The translations under genes and the position numbers were made by a program. Below the pieces are notes generated by a model, which searched no databases, was not told the DNA's origin, and was given only the letters and a program-made list of their open reading frames with translations. Below are positions 1 through 6,870 of a DNA stretch of 7,772 nt, piece by piece; positions within the stretch are counted from its first letter, which is position 1; each line of letters starts with the position of its first letter. This DNA is from an uncultured Helicobacteraceae bacterium (GTDB lineage: Bacteria; Campylobacterota; Campylobacteria; Campylobacterales; Helicobacteraceae), in contig CAKVEH010000065.1 of NCBI GenBank assembly GCA_934728205.1, positions 1 through 7,772 of the forward strand, read 5' to 3'.

Positions 1-2058
1 ACAACCATAAAACACCCCGCGTCTGCTAAATCGTTTGATAAGTTCGCCACCACACTCTGGGCATTTTACACTGAGAATCTCCTTTGGTTTTTGATTGAGT
101 GGTTTTGTGTTTTTACACTCTGGATAGCCACTACACGCGATGAACTCACCCCTTTTGCTAAATTTTTTTACCATTGGTTTGCCACATTTTTCACACACTT
201 CACTAGTGAGGTTTTGTTCTGTTTGGTTTGATGATGGTTTGATATATTTGCATTTAGGATAGCCACTACACGCGATGAACTCACCAAATCTTCCATTGCG
301 CTGGACAAGCTCTTTGTTGCACTTTGGGCATAGCTCACCTGTGGGGATAGCGATTTTTTGACTAGCGATATTTTGCTTGCCTTGCTCTAATTTCTCCATA
401 AATGGCTCATAAAATTCCCAAAGCATAGCATTCCAATCCACTTTTTTATTTGCAATATCATCAAGCCTATCTTCTAGAGAGGCTGAAAAAGAGCTATCCA
501 CAATTTCATTAAACGCTCCCTCAAGCATTTCTATGACTTTAAACGCGCTTTCTTGTGGGATTAGCGATTTTTTCTCATTGATAAGATATTCGCGGTTAAG
601 CAATAATGAAATAGTTGGCGCATAAGTGCTGGGGCGTCCTATACCTAAAGATTCTAAAGTTTTAATAAGGCTTGCCTCGCTAAATCTCGCAGGTGGCTCG
701 GTTTGTTTTTTGTGCTCTTTGATTGAAGTAGCCACAACCCTATCATTTTGTTTAAGTGCGGGCAACAATTCATCTTTGTCTTCTGTGCCTAAAATTTTAT
801 AGAATCCATCAAAGACCAATCGCCTGCCATTTGCTTTAAATTTCATATTGCACTTGGCATTGCCAAAGAGGATGCTTTGTGATTCAAACTCTGCATCGAC
901 ACTTTGTGAGGCTAAAAATCTTTCATATATAAGCCTGTAAAGTTTTAATTCTTCTGGTTTTAAGTAATTTTTAGCGATGTCTGGCGTGAAGTCTAAGTTT
1001 GTTGGGCGGATTGCTTCGTGTGCCTCTTGCGCGCTTTTTGACTTTGTAGTGTAGATTTTTGGTTTTGGTGGCACATATTGCTTGCCAAAGTCTTTTTCTA
1101 AAAGTTTTCTTGCCGCGCTTTGTGCTTCTTTAGCTATATTAAGACTATCAGTTCGCATATAAGTAATCACTCCTGTTATGCCGTTGTTTGTTTGCACGCC
1201 TTCATAAAGCCTTTGAGCGATACTCATAGTGCGCGATGGGCTAAAGCCGAGTTTGTTTGAGGCATTTTGCTGGAGTGTTGAGGTCATAAATGGTGGTGGT
1301 GTAGGTGTTTTTTTGGTTTTTTTGGCAATTTCAAGCACCTCATATTCTTGCTTTTTTAGAGAATCAAGCATTGCTTTGACTTGTTTTTCATCTTGGAGGG
1401 AGAGTTTTTCTAACGCTTTTTCATAAAACACAAGCTCAGATTCTATGGTATTACCATCTTTGGTTTGAAAAGTGGCGTTAATAATAAAGTATGTAACGCT
1501 TTTAAATGCTTGGATTTCTCGCTCTTTGTCAATTACAAGTTTGAGGGCTGCACTCTGCACGCGTCCAGCACTTAACCCACGCGCAATTTTTGAGGAAATA
1601 AGATTGCTAAGTTTAAAGCCTACGATTCTATCAAGCAATCTGCGTGCTTGTTGTGCATTGACTTTGTCCATATCAATAGTGCGAGGATTATCAAGGGCAT
1701 TTTGTATCGCGCTTTTGGTGATTTCGTGGAATACTATACGCGGGAAACTACCTGTATCAGCATCGAGCGTTTGAGTTATGTGGTAGCCAATCGCTTCACC
1801 CTCTCTATCTTCATCGGTAGCGATATAAGTAGTCTTTGCTTTTTTGGCTTTTGTTTGTATTTCAGAGACGATTTGCGCGTGGTCTTTGTCTATGGTGTAT
1901 TTTGGGATAAATTGCTTTTGTTTAACCTCGATTCCCAAAGTATATTTAGGTAAGTCGCGTATATGTCCCTTAGAGGCGATGACTTCATAATCTTTGCCTA
2001 AAAAGTTTTTGATTGTCCGTGCTTTTGCAGGAGATTCTACAATGATGAGATTTTTCAT
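1..2058 (-). CDS. topA: DNA topoisomerase I (type IA), C-terminus cut by window edge
   Basis: Type IA topoisomerase: relaxes negative supercoils by cutting one strand through a 5'-phosphotyrosine link and passing the other strand. My minus-strand translation gives 686 codons, open at the left edge. It starts MKNLIIVESPAKARTI (Toprim strand 1 with the catalytic Glu), followed by the acidic Toprim motif DEDREGE at residues 82-88. The motif QQARRLLDRIVG lies near 136-147, and the active-site tyrosine is Y300 in GVITYMRTDS. The C-terminal part is a string of zinc ribbons with CPKC (from C577), CEKC, and CPEC (C666), each followed by a GEFIACSGYP-type loop; the third is cut at its last Cys. Known H. 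pylori TopA is about 736 residues, so roughly 50 are missing here. The ATG at 2056-2058 has a TTAAGG ribosome-binding site six bases upstream. The gene is transcribed divergently from the flagellin gene. Identification is very secure from the motifs. Confidence 0.97.
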   Translation of the reverse strand, partial: MKNLIIVESPAKARTIKNFLGKDYEVIASKGHIRDLPKYTLGIEVKQKQFIPKYTIDKDHAQIVSEIQTKAKKAKTTYIATDEDREGEAIGYHITQTLDADTGSFPRIVFHEITKSAIQNALDNPRTIDMDKVNAQQARRLLDRIVGFKLSNLISSKIARGLSAGRVQSAALKLVIDKEREIQAFKSVTYFIINATFQTKDGNTIESELVFYEKALEKLSLQDEKQVKAMLDSLKKQEYEVLEIAKKTKKTPTPPPFMTSTLQQNASNKLGFSPSRTMSIAQRLYEGVQTNNGITGVITYMRTDSLNIAKEAQSAARKLLEKDFGKQYVPPKPKIYTTKSKSAQEAHEAIRPTNLDFTPDIAKNYLKPEELKLYRLIYERFLASQSVDAEFESQSILFGNAKCNMKFKANGRRLVFDGFYKILGTEDKDELLPALKQNDRVVATSIKEHKKQTEPPARFSEASLIKTLESLGIGRPSTYAPTISLLLNREYLINEKKSLIPQESAFKVIEMLEGAFNEIVDSSFSASLEDRLDDIANKKVDWNAMLWEFYEPFMEKLEQGKQNIASQKIAIPTGELCPKCNKELVQRNGRFGEFIACSGYPKCKYIKPSSNQTEQNLTSEVCEKCGKPMVKKFSKRGEFIACSGYPECKNTKPLNQKPKEILSVKCPECGGELIKRFSRRGVFYGC
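122..150. repeat. 29-bp perfect direct repeat, copy 1 (topA zinc ribbon)
   Basis: The 29 bases beginning ggatagccac and ending gaactcacc recur exactly at 257-285. The offset is 135 bases, that is 45 codons, so both copies are read in the same frame and encode GEFIACSGYP in successive zinc ribbons of TopA (second ribbon here). The identity includes third codon positions, which protein conservation alone would not require. Confidence 0.95.
257..285. repeat. 29-bp perfect direct repeat, copy 2 (topA zinc ribbon)
   Basis: This is the second identical copy of the 29-base block at 122-150. It lies in the first zinc ribbon of TopA and again encodes the GEFIACSGYP loop that carries the third Cys ligand. 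Recombination between the copies would remove or add exactly one 45-residue ribbon in frame. Confidence 0.95.
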
Positions 2059-2064
2059 TATATG

Positions 2065-2070
2065 CCTTAA
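2065..2070 (-). promoter_or_regulatory. topA ribosome-binding site
   Basis: Read on the minus strand this is TTAAGG, six bases before the ATG at 2058. It supports that start, which also gives the family's usual N-terminus MKNLIIVESPAKA. Confidence 0.7.
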
Positions 2071-2157
2071 GTTTTTATTTGATTCTTTTTGTGCTAAATT
2101 TATGGAGACATTGTCATTTGGCTTACAATCCATAGTTTTAAGAATCTAAAAGGCAAA

Positions 2158-2166
2158 ATTCTAGCA
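2158..2166 (-). promoter_or_regulatory. Predicted extended -10 promoter of topA
   Basis: On the minus strand the bases read TGCTAGAAT, an extended -10 (TGn + TAGAAT, one mismatch to TATAAT). Helicobacter housekeeping promoters typically have an extended -10 with an AT-rich periodic upstream stretch in place of a -35 box, and the bases upstream here (2170-2206) are strongly AT-rich. The predicted transcription start is near 2151, giving a leader of about 93 bases before topA. I saw no better match elsewhere in the gap. This is prediction only. Confidence 0.55.
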
Positions 2167-2206
2167 CACTTCACTAAAATTTTTCACTAATTTTTTCATT
2201 TATTTT

Positions 2207-2222
2207 TGGAATAGCTTTTGCT
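2207..2222 (+). promoter_or_regulatory. Sigma-54 (RpoN) -24/-12 promoter of the flagellin gene
   Basis: The bases TGGAATAGCTTTTGCT match the sigma-54 consensus TGGCACG-N4-TTGCW: GG at 2208-2209, GC at 2220-2221, ten bases between, and a perfect TTGCT -12 element. The transcription start would be near 2233, leaving a leader of about 40 bases. H. pylori flaB is known to be RpoN-dependent and activated by FlgR (with FlgS), so placement and type both agree. This sets flaB among the middle flagellar genes. The promoter also rules out translation from an upstream TTG at 2218, which sits inside the -12 element. Confidence 0.88.
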
Positions 2223-2260
2223 TTTTGGCTCAAGGGATACAAACTCTAACTTCAGTCAAA

Positions 2261-2266
2261 AAGGAT
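2261..2266 (+). promoter_or_regulatory. Flagellin ribosome-binding site (decides the start)
   Basis: AAGGAT lies five bases before the ATG at 2272. It selects this ATG, giving the standard flagellin N-terminus MSFKINTN, over an in-frame TTG at 2218 that would lie upstream of the predicted transcription start. Confidence 0.8.
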
Positions 2267-2271
2267 ACTTT

Positions 2272-3816
2272 ATGAGCTTTAAGATTAACACCAACATTTC
2301 CGCGTTAAGTGCGCACACCATAGGGGTTATGAATAATAGAGCCCTTCATAATTCTTTGGAAAAATTAAGCTCTGGTTTGCGGTTAAACAAAGCTGCTGAT
2401 GATGCTTCTGGTATTGCTATTGCAGACTCTTTGCGTTCTCAAGCCGAGAGTCTTGGACAAGCTGTGAGGAATGCTAATGATGCGGTTGCGGTTATCCAAA
2501 TCGCGGATAAGGCAATGGATGAGCAATTAAAAATCCTTGATACCATTAAGACAAAAGCTGTCCAAGCGGCACACGATGGACAGAGCACAGATACTAGAAA
2601 GGCGTTGCAAAGTGATATTTTGCGTTTGTTAGAAGAGCTTGATAACATCGCTACTACCACAAGCTTTAACGGACAGCAAATGCTTTCTGGTGCATTTTCA
2701 AACAAAGAATTTCAAATCGGCGCGTTTTCAAACCAAAGTATTAAGTCATCTATTGGTCCTACAAGTTCAGATAAGATTGGGCATGTGCGTATGGAATCAA
2801 GCTCAATCACAGGTAAGGGCGTGCTCGCTTCGGCTGCAGCAAACTCTTTGACTGAAGTAATGTTCCACGTAAAAGAAGTGGATGGAAAAAATAGCTATGA
2901 GTTAGAAACGGTAAAAATTTCCACTTCGGCAAATACAGGTATTGGCGTGCTCGCAGAAGTGATTAACAAATACTCTGATACACTCGGTATGCGTGCGGCG
3001 TGGCAGGTGATGGGGACAGGAAACATCCCTGTGCAATCAGGCACGGTGCACGGGCTTGTCGTAAATGGCGTAACTATTGGCTCGATATATGAAGTGCGTA
3101 AAAACGACTCTGATGGGCGTTTGATTAACGCCTTTAACTCGGTAAAAGAGCGAACAGGCGTGGAGGCTTGGACTGATATTTCTGGGCGTTTGAATCTAAG
3201 AGCCACAGATGGAAGGGCAATTTCAATACGCACCCAAAGTGCTACGGGCAAAGTATTTGGCGGTGGTAACTTTGTGGGGATTAGCGGGACAAAGCACGCT
3301 ATCATTGGTCGTTTGACACTCATTAGACAAGATGCACGCGATATTATCATTAGTGGTATGAATTTTAGCCATGTGGGATTCCACACAGCACAAGGAATCG
3401 CACAATACACCGTGAATCTGCGTGAGCTACGCGGCGAAATTGGTGCGAATGTGGCTTCAGCGTGTGGTGCAAACCCCAATATTTCATTTAGAGAAATTCA
3501 CGCTGATGGTATTGGCGCGGGCGTTACGAGTTTGCGTGGTGCGATGGTGGTTATGGATATGGCAGAATCTGCGCGTATGTTGCTTGATAAACTTCGTGCG
3601 GATATTGGTTCTGTGCAAATGCAGCTTATTTCTACCATCAACAATGTCTCGGTTACGCAGGTTAATGTTAAAAGTGCAGAATCTGTTATCCGTGATGTGG
3701 ATTTCGCTGAGGAATCTGCGACCTTCTCTAAGCACAATATTTTGGCACAGAGCGGAAGTTTTGCTATGGCACAAGCAAACCTTGTCCAGCAAAATGTGTT
3801 GCGATTGTTGCAATAG
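2272..3816 (+). CDS. flaB: Flagellin B (minor flagellin subunit)
   Basis: Flagellin is the building block of the flagellar filament; it is exported through the flagellar type III system and polymerises at the tip. The protein is 514 residues, the length of H. pylori FlaB. The N-terminal D0/D1 helices (about 1-170) begin [16 protein letters not shown] and contain [20 protein letters not shown]. The middle (about 175-415) is variable and includes a Flagellin_IN-like stretch near 210-320. The C-terminal D1/D0 (about 415-514) runs from [17 protein letters not shown] to NVLRLLQ. Residues 89-98 read [10 protein letters not shown], the epsilonproteobacterial type linked to poor TLR5 recognition. There is one cysteine (C398), unusual for a flagellin. 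Sigma-54 control and neighbouring topA and maf fit flaB and not the sigma-28-dependent flaA. The probable glycosyltransferase gene follows 44 bases downstream. Confidence 0.95.
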   Translation: MSFKINTNISALSAHTIGVMNNRALHNSLEKLSSGLRLNKAADDASGIAIADSLRSQAESLGQAVRNANDAVAVIQIADKAMDEQLKILDTIKTKAVQAAHDGQSTDTRKALQSDILRLLEELDNIATTTSFNGQQMLSGAFSNKEFQIGAFSNQSIKSSIGPTSSDKIGHVRMESSSITGKGVLASAAANSLTEVMFHVKEVDGKNSYELETVKISTSANTGIGVLAEVINKYSDTLGMRAAWQVMGTGNIPVQSGTVHGLVVNGVTIGSIYEVRKNDSDGRLINAFNSVKERTGVEAWTDISGRLNLRATDGRAISIRTQSATGKVFGGGNFVGISGTKHAIIGRLTLIRQDARDIIISGMNFSHVGFHTAQGIAQYTVNLRELRGEIGANVASACGANPNISFREIHADGIGAGVTSLRGAMVVMDMAESARMLLDKLRADIGSVQMQLISTINNVSVTQVNVKSAESVIRDVDFAEESATFSKHNILAQSGSFAMAQANLVQQNVLRLLQ

Positions 3817-3821
3817 CATAG

Positions 3822-3848
3822 AAGATTCCATAGTTTTTATGGAATCTT
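3822..3848 (+). terminator. Perfect 11-bp hairpin after flaB (terminator or attenuator)
   Basis: The left arm AAGATTCCATA (3822-3832) and right arm TATGGAATCTT (3838-3848) are exact reverse complements around a five-base GTTTT loop. The stem begins six bases after the flaB stop. The downstream tract is only AGGGGTTTT, a weak U-run, and its AGGGG part serves as the maf ribosome-binding site. It may therefore act as a leaky terminator or as a 3'-end stabiliser of the abundant flagellin mRNA. The stem is certain; the role is inferred. Confidence 0.7.
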
Positions 3849-3860
3849 AGGGGTTTTACA

Positions 3861-5816
3861 ATGGTGGATTTTTTTGAGCGCAATATTACCGCGTTACAAA
3901 AAATCTCTCCCACACTTTGCAAACGATTAAAAGAAGTAACTCCAAATGAGTCTTATGAGGTTTTTACCACAAATGATTCTATCAACTTCAATATTATTCG
4001 TATAAGCGATTCTACACCGATTTTTTTCCATTCTCCCATTGAAGAAACAAATGAAAAAATAGCGCAATTTGCGGAGTTTTGTCATTATCCATTTTTGTAT
4101 TTTTTTGGGCTTGGTAATGGTGTGTTTTATAAAGTGCTGACACAAAATGAGAATCTTAAAAGCGTGGTTGTCATCGAGCCAGAGATTGAGATTTTGTTTA
4201 TTGTGTTGCATTTGCTTGATTTTTATGATGATATTTTAAGCAAACGCATTGTCTTTTTAGATTCCAAAAGTAGCTACCAAGATATTTTGCAACTTTTTAT
4301 CAAAAATAAACACGCTAAAATTTATTCCAAACTTTACAATCTGCATATTTTTAATCCATTTTATGAGCGTTTTGCTACTCAAAGCGTAGAGTTTAATAAA
4401 CTTTTTGTGCGTGCGATTCATCATTGCGTGATGAGCGTGGGGAATGATAGTAAAGATTCTATCGTGGGCATTGCACACCACATTGCTTCATTGCCTGAAA
4501 TGTTGCATTCACCTTCGCTTATCACACTTATTAAGGAGATTCAGCTTAAACGTTCCCAAATCAATACAAATAATGGGGGCAAAAAGGCTGGTTCTACCGC
4601 AGTGATTGTCGCCACGGGACCCAGCCTTAGCAAGCAGTTGCCACTTTTAAAGCGTTACCAAGATTATATTACTATTTTTTGCATTGATGCTTCATTTCCC
4701 ATTTTAGCGCGCGAGGGAATCGTGCCTGATATTGTGTTTTCGTTAGAGCGCGTGGATTTAACGGCGCAATTTTATGAAAAAACCCCCAAATCCAAGCATA
4801 AAAATGTCATTTTTGCCATTACTTCAATCGTGCATAAGCGTTTAAAAGACGCGCTCAATGGTGATTTGGTGCAGATGAGTATGCGTCCTTTTGGCTATAC
4901 GGCGTATTTTGGCTTTAAGGAATATGGATATATTGGCGTGGGGCTAAGTGCAGCAAATATGGCGTATGAAATGCTTGTATATTCGCGTTTTTCACGCTGT
5001 ATTATTATAGGACAGGATTTATCTTTTGGTAAAGATGGGAGCTCACACGCACAAAATGCCGTGTATGGCGAGCGTGAAATTAAGCCATTAGAAGAAGATT
5101 CCCAAAAAGTGCTTTTGCCTGCTTATGGCGGAGAAGGTTTTGTGGAGAGCACGCCTATTTGGAAAATGTTTTTAGAATTTTATGAGACAGACATTGCCCA
5201 AACGCCTTATAAAATCGAGGTAATTAACGCCACAGAAGGTGGGGCTAGGATTGAGGGGACAAAGGAAATGAGCTTTGAAGAAGCACTTTTGCCCATTGAT
5301 ACAAGCCAAAAAAAGCAACCCTTGCATTTAAGCCCACCAGATTCTCAAACAATACAAGAGAATCTGCAAAAAGCCCACCAAAAAACACAGGAATTTATCG
5401 ATTTTGGTATTGAGAAAAAAGCTAAGATTGAGGAAGTTTTCTTAGAAGTAGCGCATTTATGCGATGAGCTAGAGGAGGCAAACAAAAGCAAGGATTTGGA
5501 AAATATCGATTTTAATCGTGTCGAAGACGCGCTTAACCACATACAAGAAATTAAGGATTTTTTTGGGGATAATAACTTTACAATGTGCTTTAATGATGCG
5601 ATTCAATCTTATATTGTGCATCAAGAAATGGAGATTGCAAAGATTATCGTTGGTGTAGCGCGAGATGAAATGGCACTTAAAGCCAAACAAATAGATTTGC
5701 TTTTTGCGCATAAATATTGGCTTTTTTCGCTTGCTGGCGGGATTGATAGTGTAATTTTTGTGGCGCAAAAATCTTTTGATGAATGGAAAGATTCTATCTC
5801 AATAAAAAAGGAATAA
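3861..5816 (+). CDS. maf: Motility-associated factor (Maf) family protein, probable flagellin nonulosonate glycosyltransferase
   Basis: This 651-residue protein belongs to the Maf / MAF_flag10 (DUF115) family, which acts in the cytoplasm to add nonulosonic acids (pseudaminic or legionaminic acid) to flagellin Ser/Thr before export. Visible motifs: a Rossmann-like GLGNG (83-87) with IEPE (105-108) in the N-terminal domain; the central family domain from about 245, with VIVATGPSL (248-256), CIDASFP (274-280), GQDLSF (384-389) with H396 following; and NATEGGARIEG (456-466). Residues about 495-580 are rich in charged helical sequence and may form a helical bundle or coiled coil. I see no signal peptide or membrane segment. 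The ATG at 3861 has AGGGG seven bases upstream. It sits between flaB and tal, matching the place of HP0114 beside flaB in H. pylori. The family is secure; the sugar donor and the exact target are inferred. No catalytic mechanism is claimed. Confidence 0.87.
   Translation: MVDFFERNITALQKISPTLCKRLKEVTPNESYEVFTTNDSINFNIIRISDSTPIFFHSPIEETNEKIAQFAEFCHYPFLYFFGLGNGVFYKVLTQNENLKSVVVIEPEIEILFIVLHLLDFYDDILSKRIVFLDSKSSYQDILQLFIKNKHAKIYSKLYNLHIFNPFYERFATQSVEFNKLFVRAIHHCVMSVGNDSKDSIVGIAHHIASLPEMLHSPSLITLIKEIQLKRSQINTNNGGKKAGSTAVIVATGPSLSKQLPLLKRYQDYITIFCIDASFPILAREGIVPDIVFSLERVDLTAQFYEKTPKSKHKNVIFAITSIVHKRLKDALNGDLVQMSMRPFGYTAYFGFKEYGYIGVGLSAANMAYEMLVYSRFSRCIIIGQDLSFGKDGSSHAQNAVYGEREIKPLEEDSQKVLLPAYGGEGFVESTPIWKMFLEFYETDIAQTPYKIEVINATEGGARIEGTKEMSFEEALLPIDTSQKKQPLHLSPPDSQTIQENLQKAHQKTQEFIDFGIEKKAKIEEVFLEVAHLCDELEEANKSKDLENIDFNRVEDALNHIQEIKDFFGDNNFTMCFNDAIQSYIVHQEMEIAKIIVGVARDEMALKAKQIDLLFAHKYWLFSLAGGIDSVIFVAQKSFDEWKDSISIKKE
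5808..5813 (+). promoter_or_regulatory. tal ribosome-binding site inside the end of maf
   Basis: AAGGAA lies five bases before the ATG at 5819 and overlaps the last sense codons of maf. It fixes the tal start at 5819; an in-frame ATG at 5783 inside maf would add 12 residues not typical of the family. The arrangement suggests translational coupling. Confidence 0.75.
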
Positions 5817-5818
5817 AA

Positions 5819-6796
5819 ATGGACTTAGATGAAATAAATTATAGCTTGTGGTGTGATTTTATCCACAGAGATTTTTTGCATAATGGCTTTGGTGCGTTGC
5901 TTTCTTATGGTGTAAATGGTGCAACAAGCAATCCTAGCATTTTTGCTAACGCGCTTGAAAGTCAATCCTATAAAAAGCGCGCAGAGAAGCTAAAACAAGA
6001 AAATGGCAGTATGAATACTAAAGAGATTTATGAGAATCTTGGTTTTAGTGATATTAAGACAGCAGCACAAATTCTCACGCCACTTTATAACAAAAACCAA
6101 GACAACGGGTATATAAGCATTGAAATCGACCCATTTTTGTGTGATGATGCGCCTAAAAGTATCGATGAGGGTGTGCGGATTTTTCAAAGCATAGGTAAGC
6201 CAAATGTGATGATTAAAGTCCCAGCTACGCAGGCAGGATATGAAGTAATGAATGCTTTGATAGCAAAAAATATCCCCGTGAATGCTACGCTTATTTTTTC
6301 CCCCAATCAAGCAAACCAATGTATGCAAGCCTTTGCCCAAGCAAGAAAGAGGAACTCCATAGCGCGTGGCGTGGTAAGTATCTTTGTATCTCGCTTTGAT
6401 AGGGCATATAATGCGATGCAAGATACAAAAGATGAGGTGAAAAATACGCTCGGAATTGCTAATGCCAAAAAATGTTATAGTATTATCCAAGATTTTGATG
6501 ATAAGTTTTCTCGCCCACTTTTTGCTTCTACGGGAGTGAAGGGCGATGACTTGCCAAAGGATTACTACATTACTTCGCTTATTTTGCCAAAAAGCATTAA
6601 CACTGCACCGCTTGATGCGCTACAATATTTCGTGCAAGAGAGGGAGGATTGGCAAGAGCAGGTTGTAGATTCTAATGTCCAAAAAATTCTTAGCCTTGTT
6701 GGTGAAGAGAATTTGACGCAAATGTATAATACTTTGCTTGCAGATGGGTTGAATGCTTTTAAGCAAAGTTTTGAAGAAATGCTTGCAAAATTATAG
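5819..6796 (+). CDS. tal: Transaldolase
   Basis: Transaldolase moves a three-carbon dihydroxyacetone unit from sedoheptulose 7-phosphate to glyceraldehyde 3-phosphate, forming erythrose 4-phosphate and fructose 6-phosphate in the cytosolic pentose phosphate pathway. The protein is 325 residues. Motifs: GVNGATSNPSIF (31-42), a signature of the family; the Schiff-base lysine K133 in MIKVPATQAG; NATLIFSP (155-162); SIFVSRFDR (187-195); and RPLFASTGVK (232-241). The length and the spread-out insertions fit the longer bacterial Tal type rather than the short FSA/TalC type of about 215 residues. The gene begins two bases after the maf stop and is likely co-transcribed with it. H. pylori tal lies elsewhere (HP1495), so this pairing is a local arrangement. 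A metabolic link to the flagellar genes is not shown. Confidence 0.94.
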   Translation: MDLDEINYSLWCDFIHRDFLHNGFGALLSYGVNGATSNPSIFANALESQSYKKRAEKLKQENGSMNTKEIYENLGFSDIKTAAQILTPLYNKNQDNGYISIEIDPFLCDDAPKSIDEGVRIFQSIGKPNVMIKVPATQAGYEVMNALIAKNIPVNATLIFSPNQANQCMQAFAQARKRNSIARGVVSIFVSRFDRAYNAMQDTKDEVKNTLGIANAKKCYSIIQDFDDKFSRPLFASTGVKGDDLPKDYYITSLILPKSINTAPLDALQYFVQEREDWQEQVVDSNVQKILSLVGEENLTQMYNTLLADGLNAFKQSFEEMLAKL

Positions 6797-6826
6797 AATC
6801 TTTACGCATTTTTAAGGCTTTGCAAG
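6782..6826 (+). repeat. 8-bp inverted repeat spanning the tal stop
   Basis: CTTGCAAA (6782-6789) and TTTGCAAG (6819-6826) are exact reverse complements separated by 29 bases that include the tal stop codon. There is no U-run after the right arm, so it is a poor intrinsic terminator. I saw no better terminator between tal and ribH; transcription may read through or end by Rho. Confidence 0.3.
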
Positions 6827-6838
6827 AAAATTTCACTA

Positions 6839-6857
6839 CAATGCAACTTCAATGCAA
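6839..6857 (+). repeat. Tandem CAATGCAA boxes upstream of the ribH promoter
   Basis: CAATGCAA occurs at 6839-6846 and again at 6850-6857, offset 11 bases, about one turn of the helix. The pair sits 8 to 26 bases upstream of the predicted -10 box, where a -35 element or a regulator would bind. I know of no matching regulator. It may be chance in AT-rich DNA. Confidence 0.4.
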
Positions 6858-6861
6858 GATA

Positions 6862-6870
6862 TGCTATAAT
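6862..6870 (+). promoter_or_regulatory. Extended -10 promoter of ribH-nusB
   Basis: TGCTATAAT is an exact extended -10 element (TGn + TATAAT). No TTGACA-like -35 is present, as usual in Helicobacter and Campylobacter. The transcription start would be near 6877, with a leader of about 36 bases. That is too short for an FMN riboswitch, and I see none. The unit ribH-nusB is thus probably transcribed independently of tal. Confidence 0.75.

Noticed and set aside
1308..1323. Two T7 tracts separated by GG in topA (A7 tracts on the coding strand), considered as phase-variation or frameshift site
   Set aside because: Tracts of seven are shorter than typical phase-variable tracts in this group, topA is a housekeeping gene, and the frame (codons AAA AAA ACC) does not fit a standard -1 slippery heptamer.
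1229..1953. Open frames on the + strand of up to 101 codons inside topA
   Set aside because: They lie antisense to the topA coding sequence, which has all family motifs across this stretch. They show no recognisable domain and no convincing ribosome-binding site.
2218..2271. TTG start giving an 18-residue N-terminal extension of the flagellin
   Set aside because: The TTG is inside the sigma-54 -12 element, upstream of the predicted transcript start, and flagellins begin at the [12 protein letters not shown] N-terminus.
2895..3479. A 194-codon open frame on the minus strand inside flaB, with several smaller ones (2439-2705, 3223-3405, 3484-3831)
   Set aside because: Antisense to conserved flagellin coding sequence; composition is that of a mirrored frame and no family is recognisable.
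5783..5818. Upstream ATG extending transaldolase by 12 residues
   Set aside because: It lies inside maf without a good ribosome-binding site, while the ATG at 5819 has AAGGAA five bases upstream.
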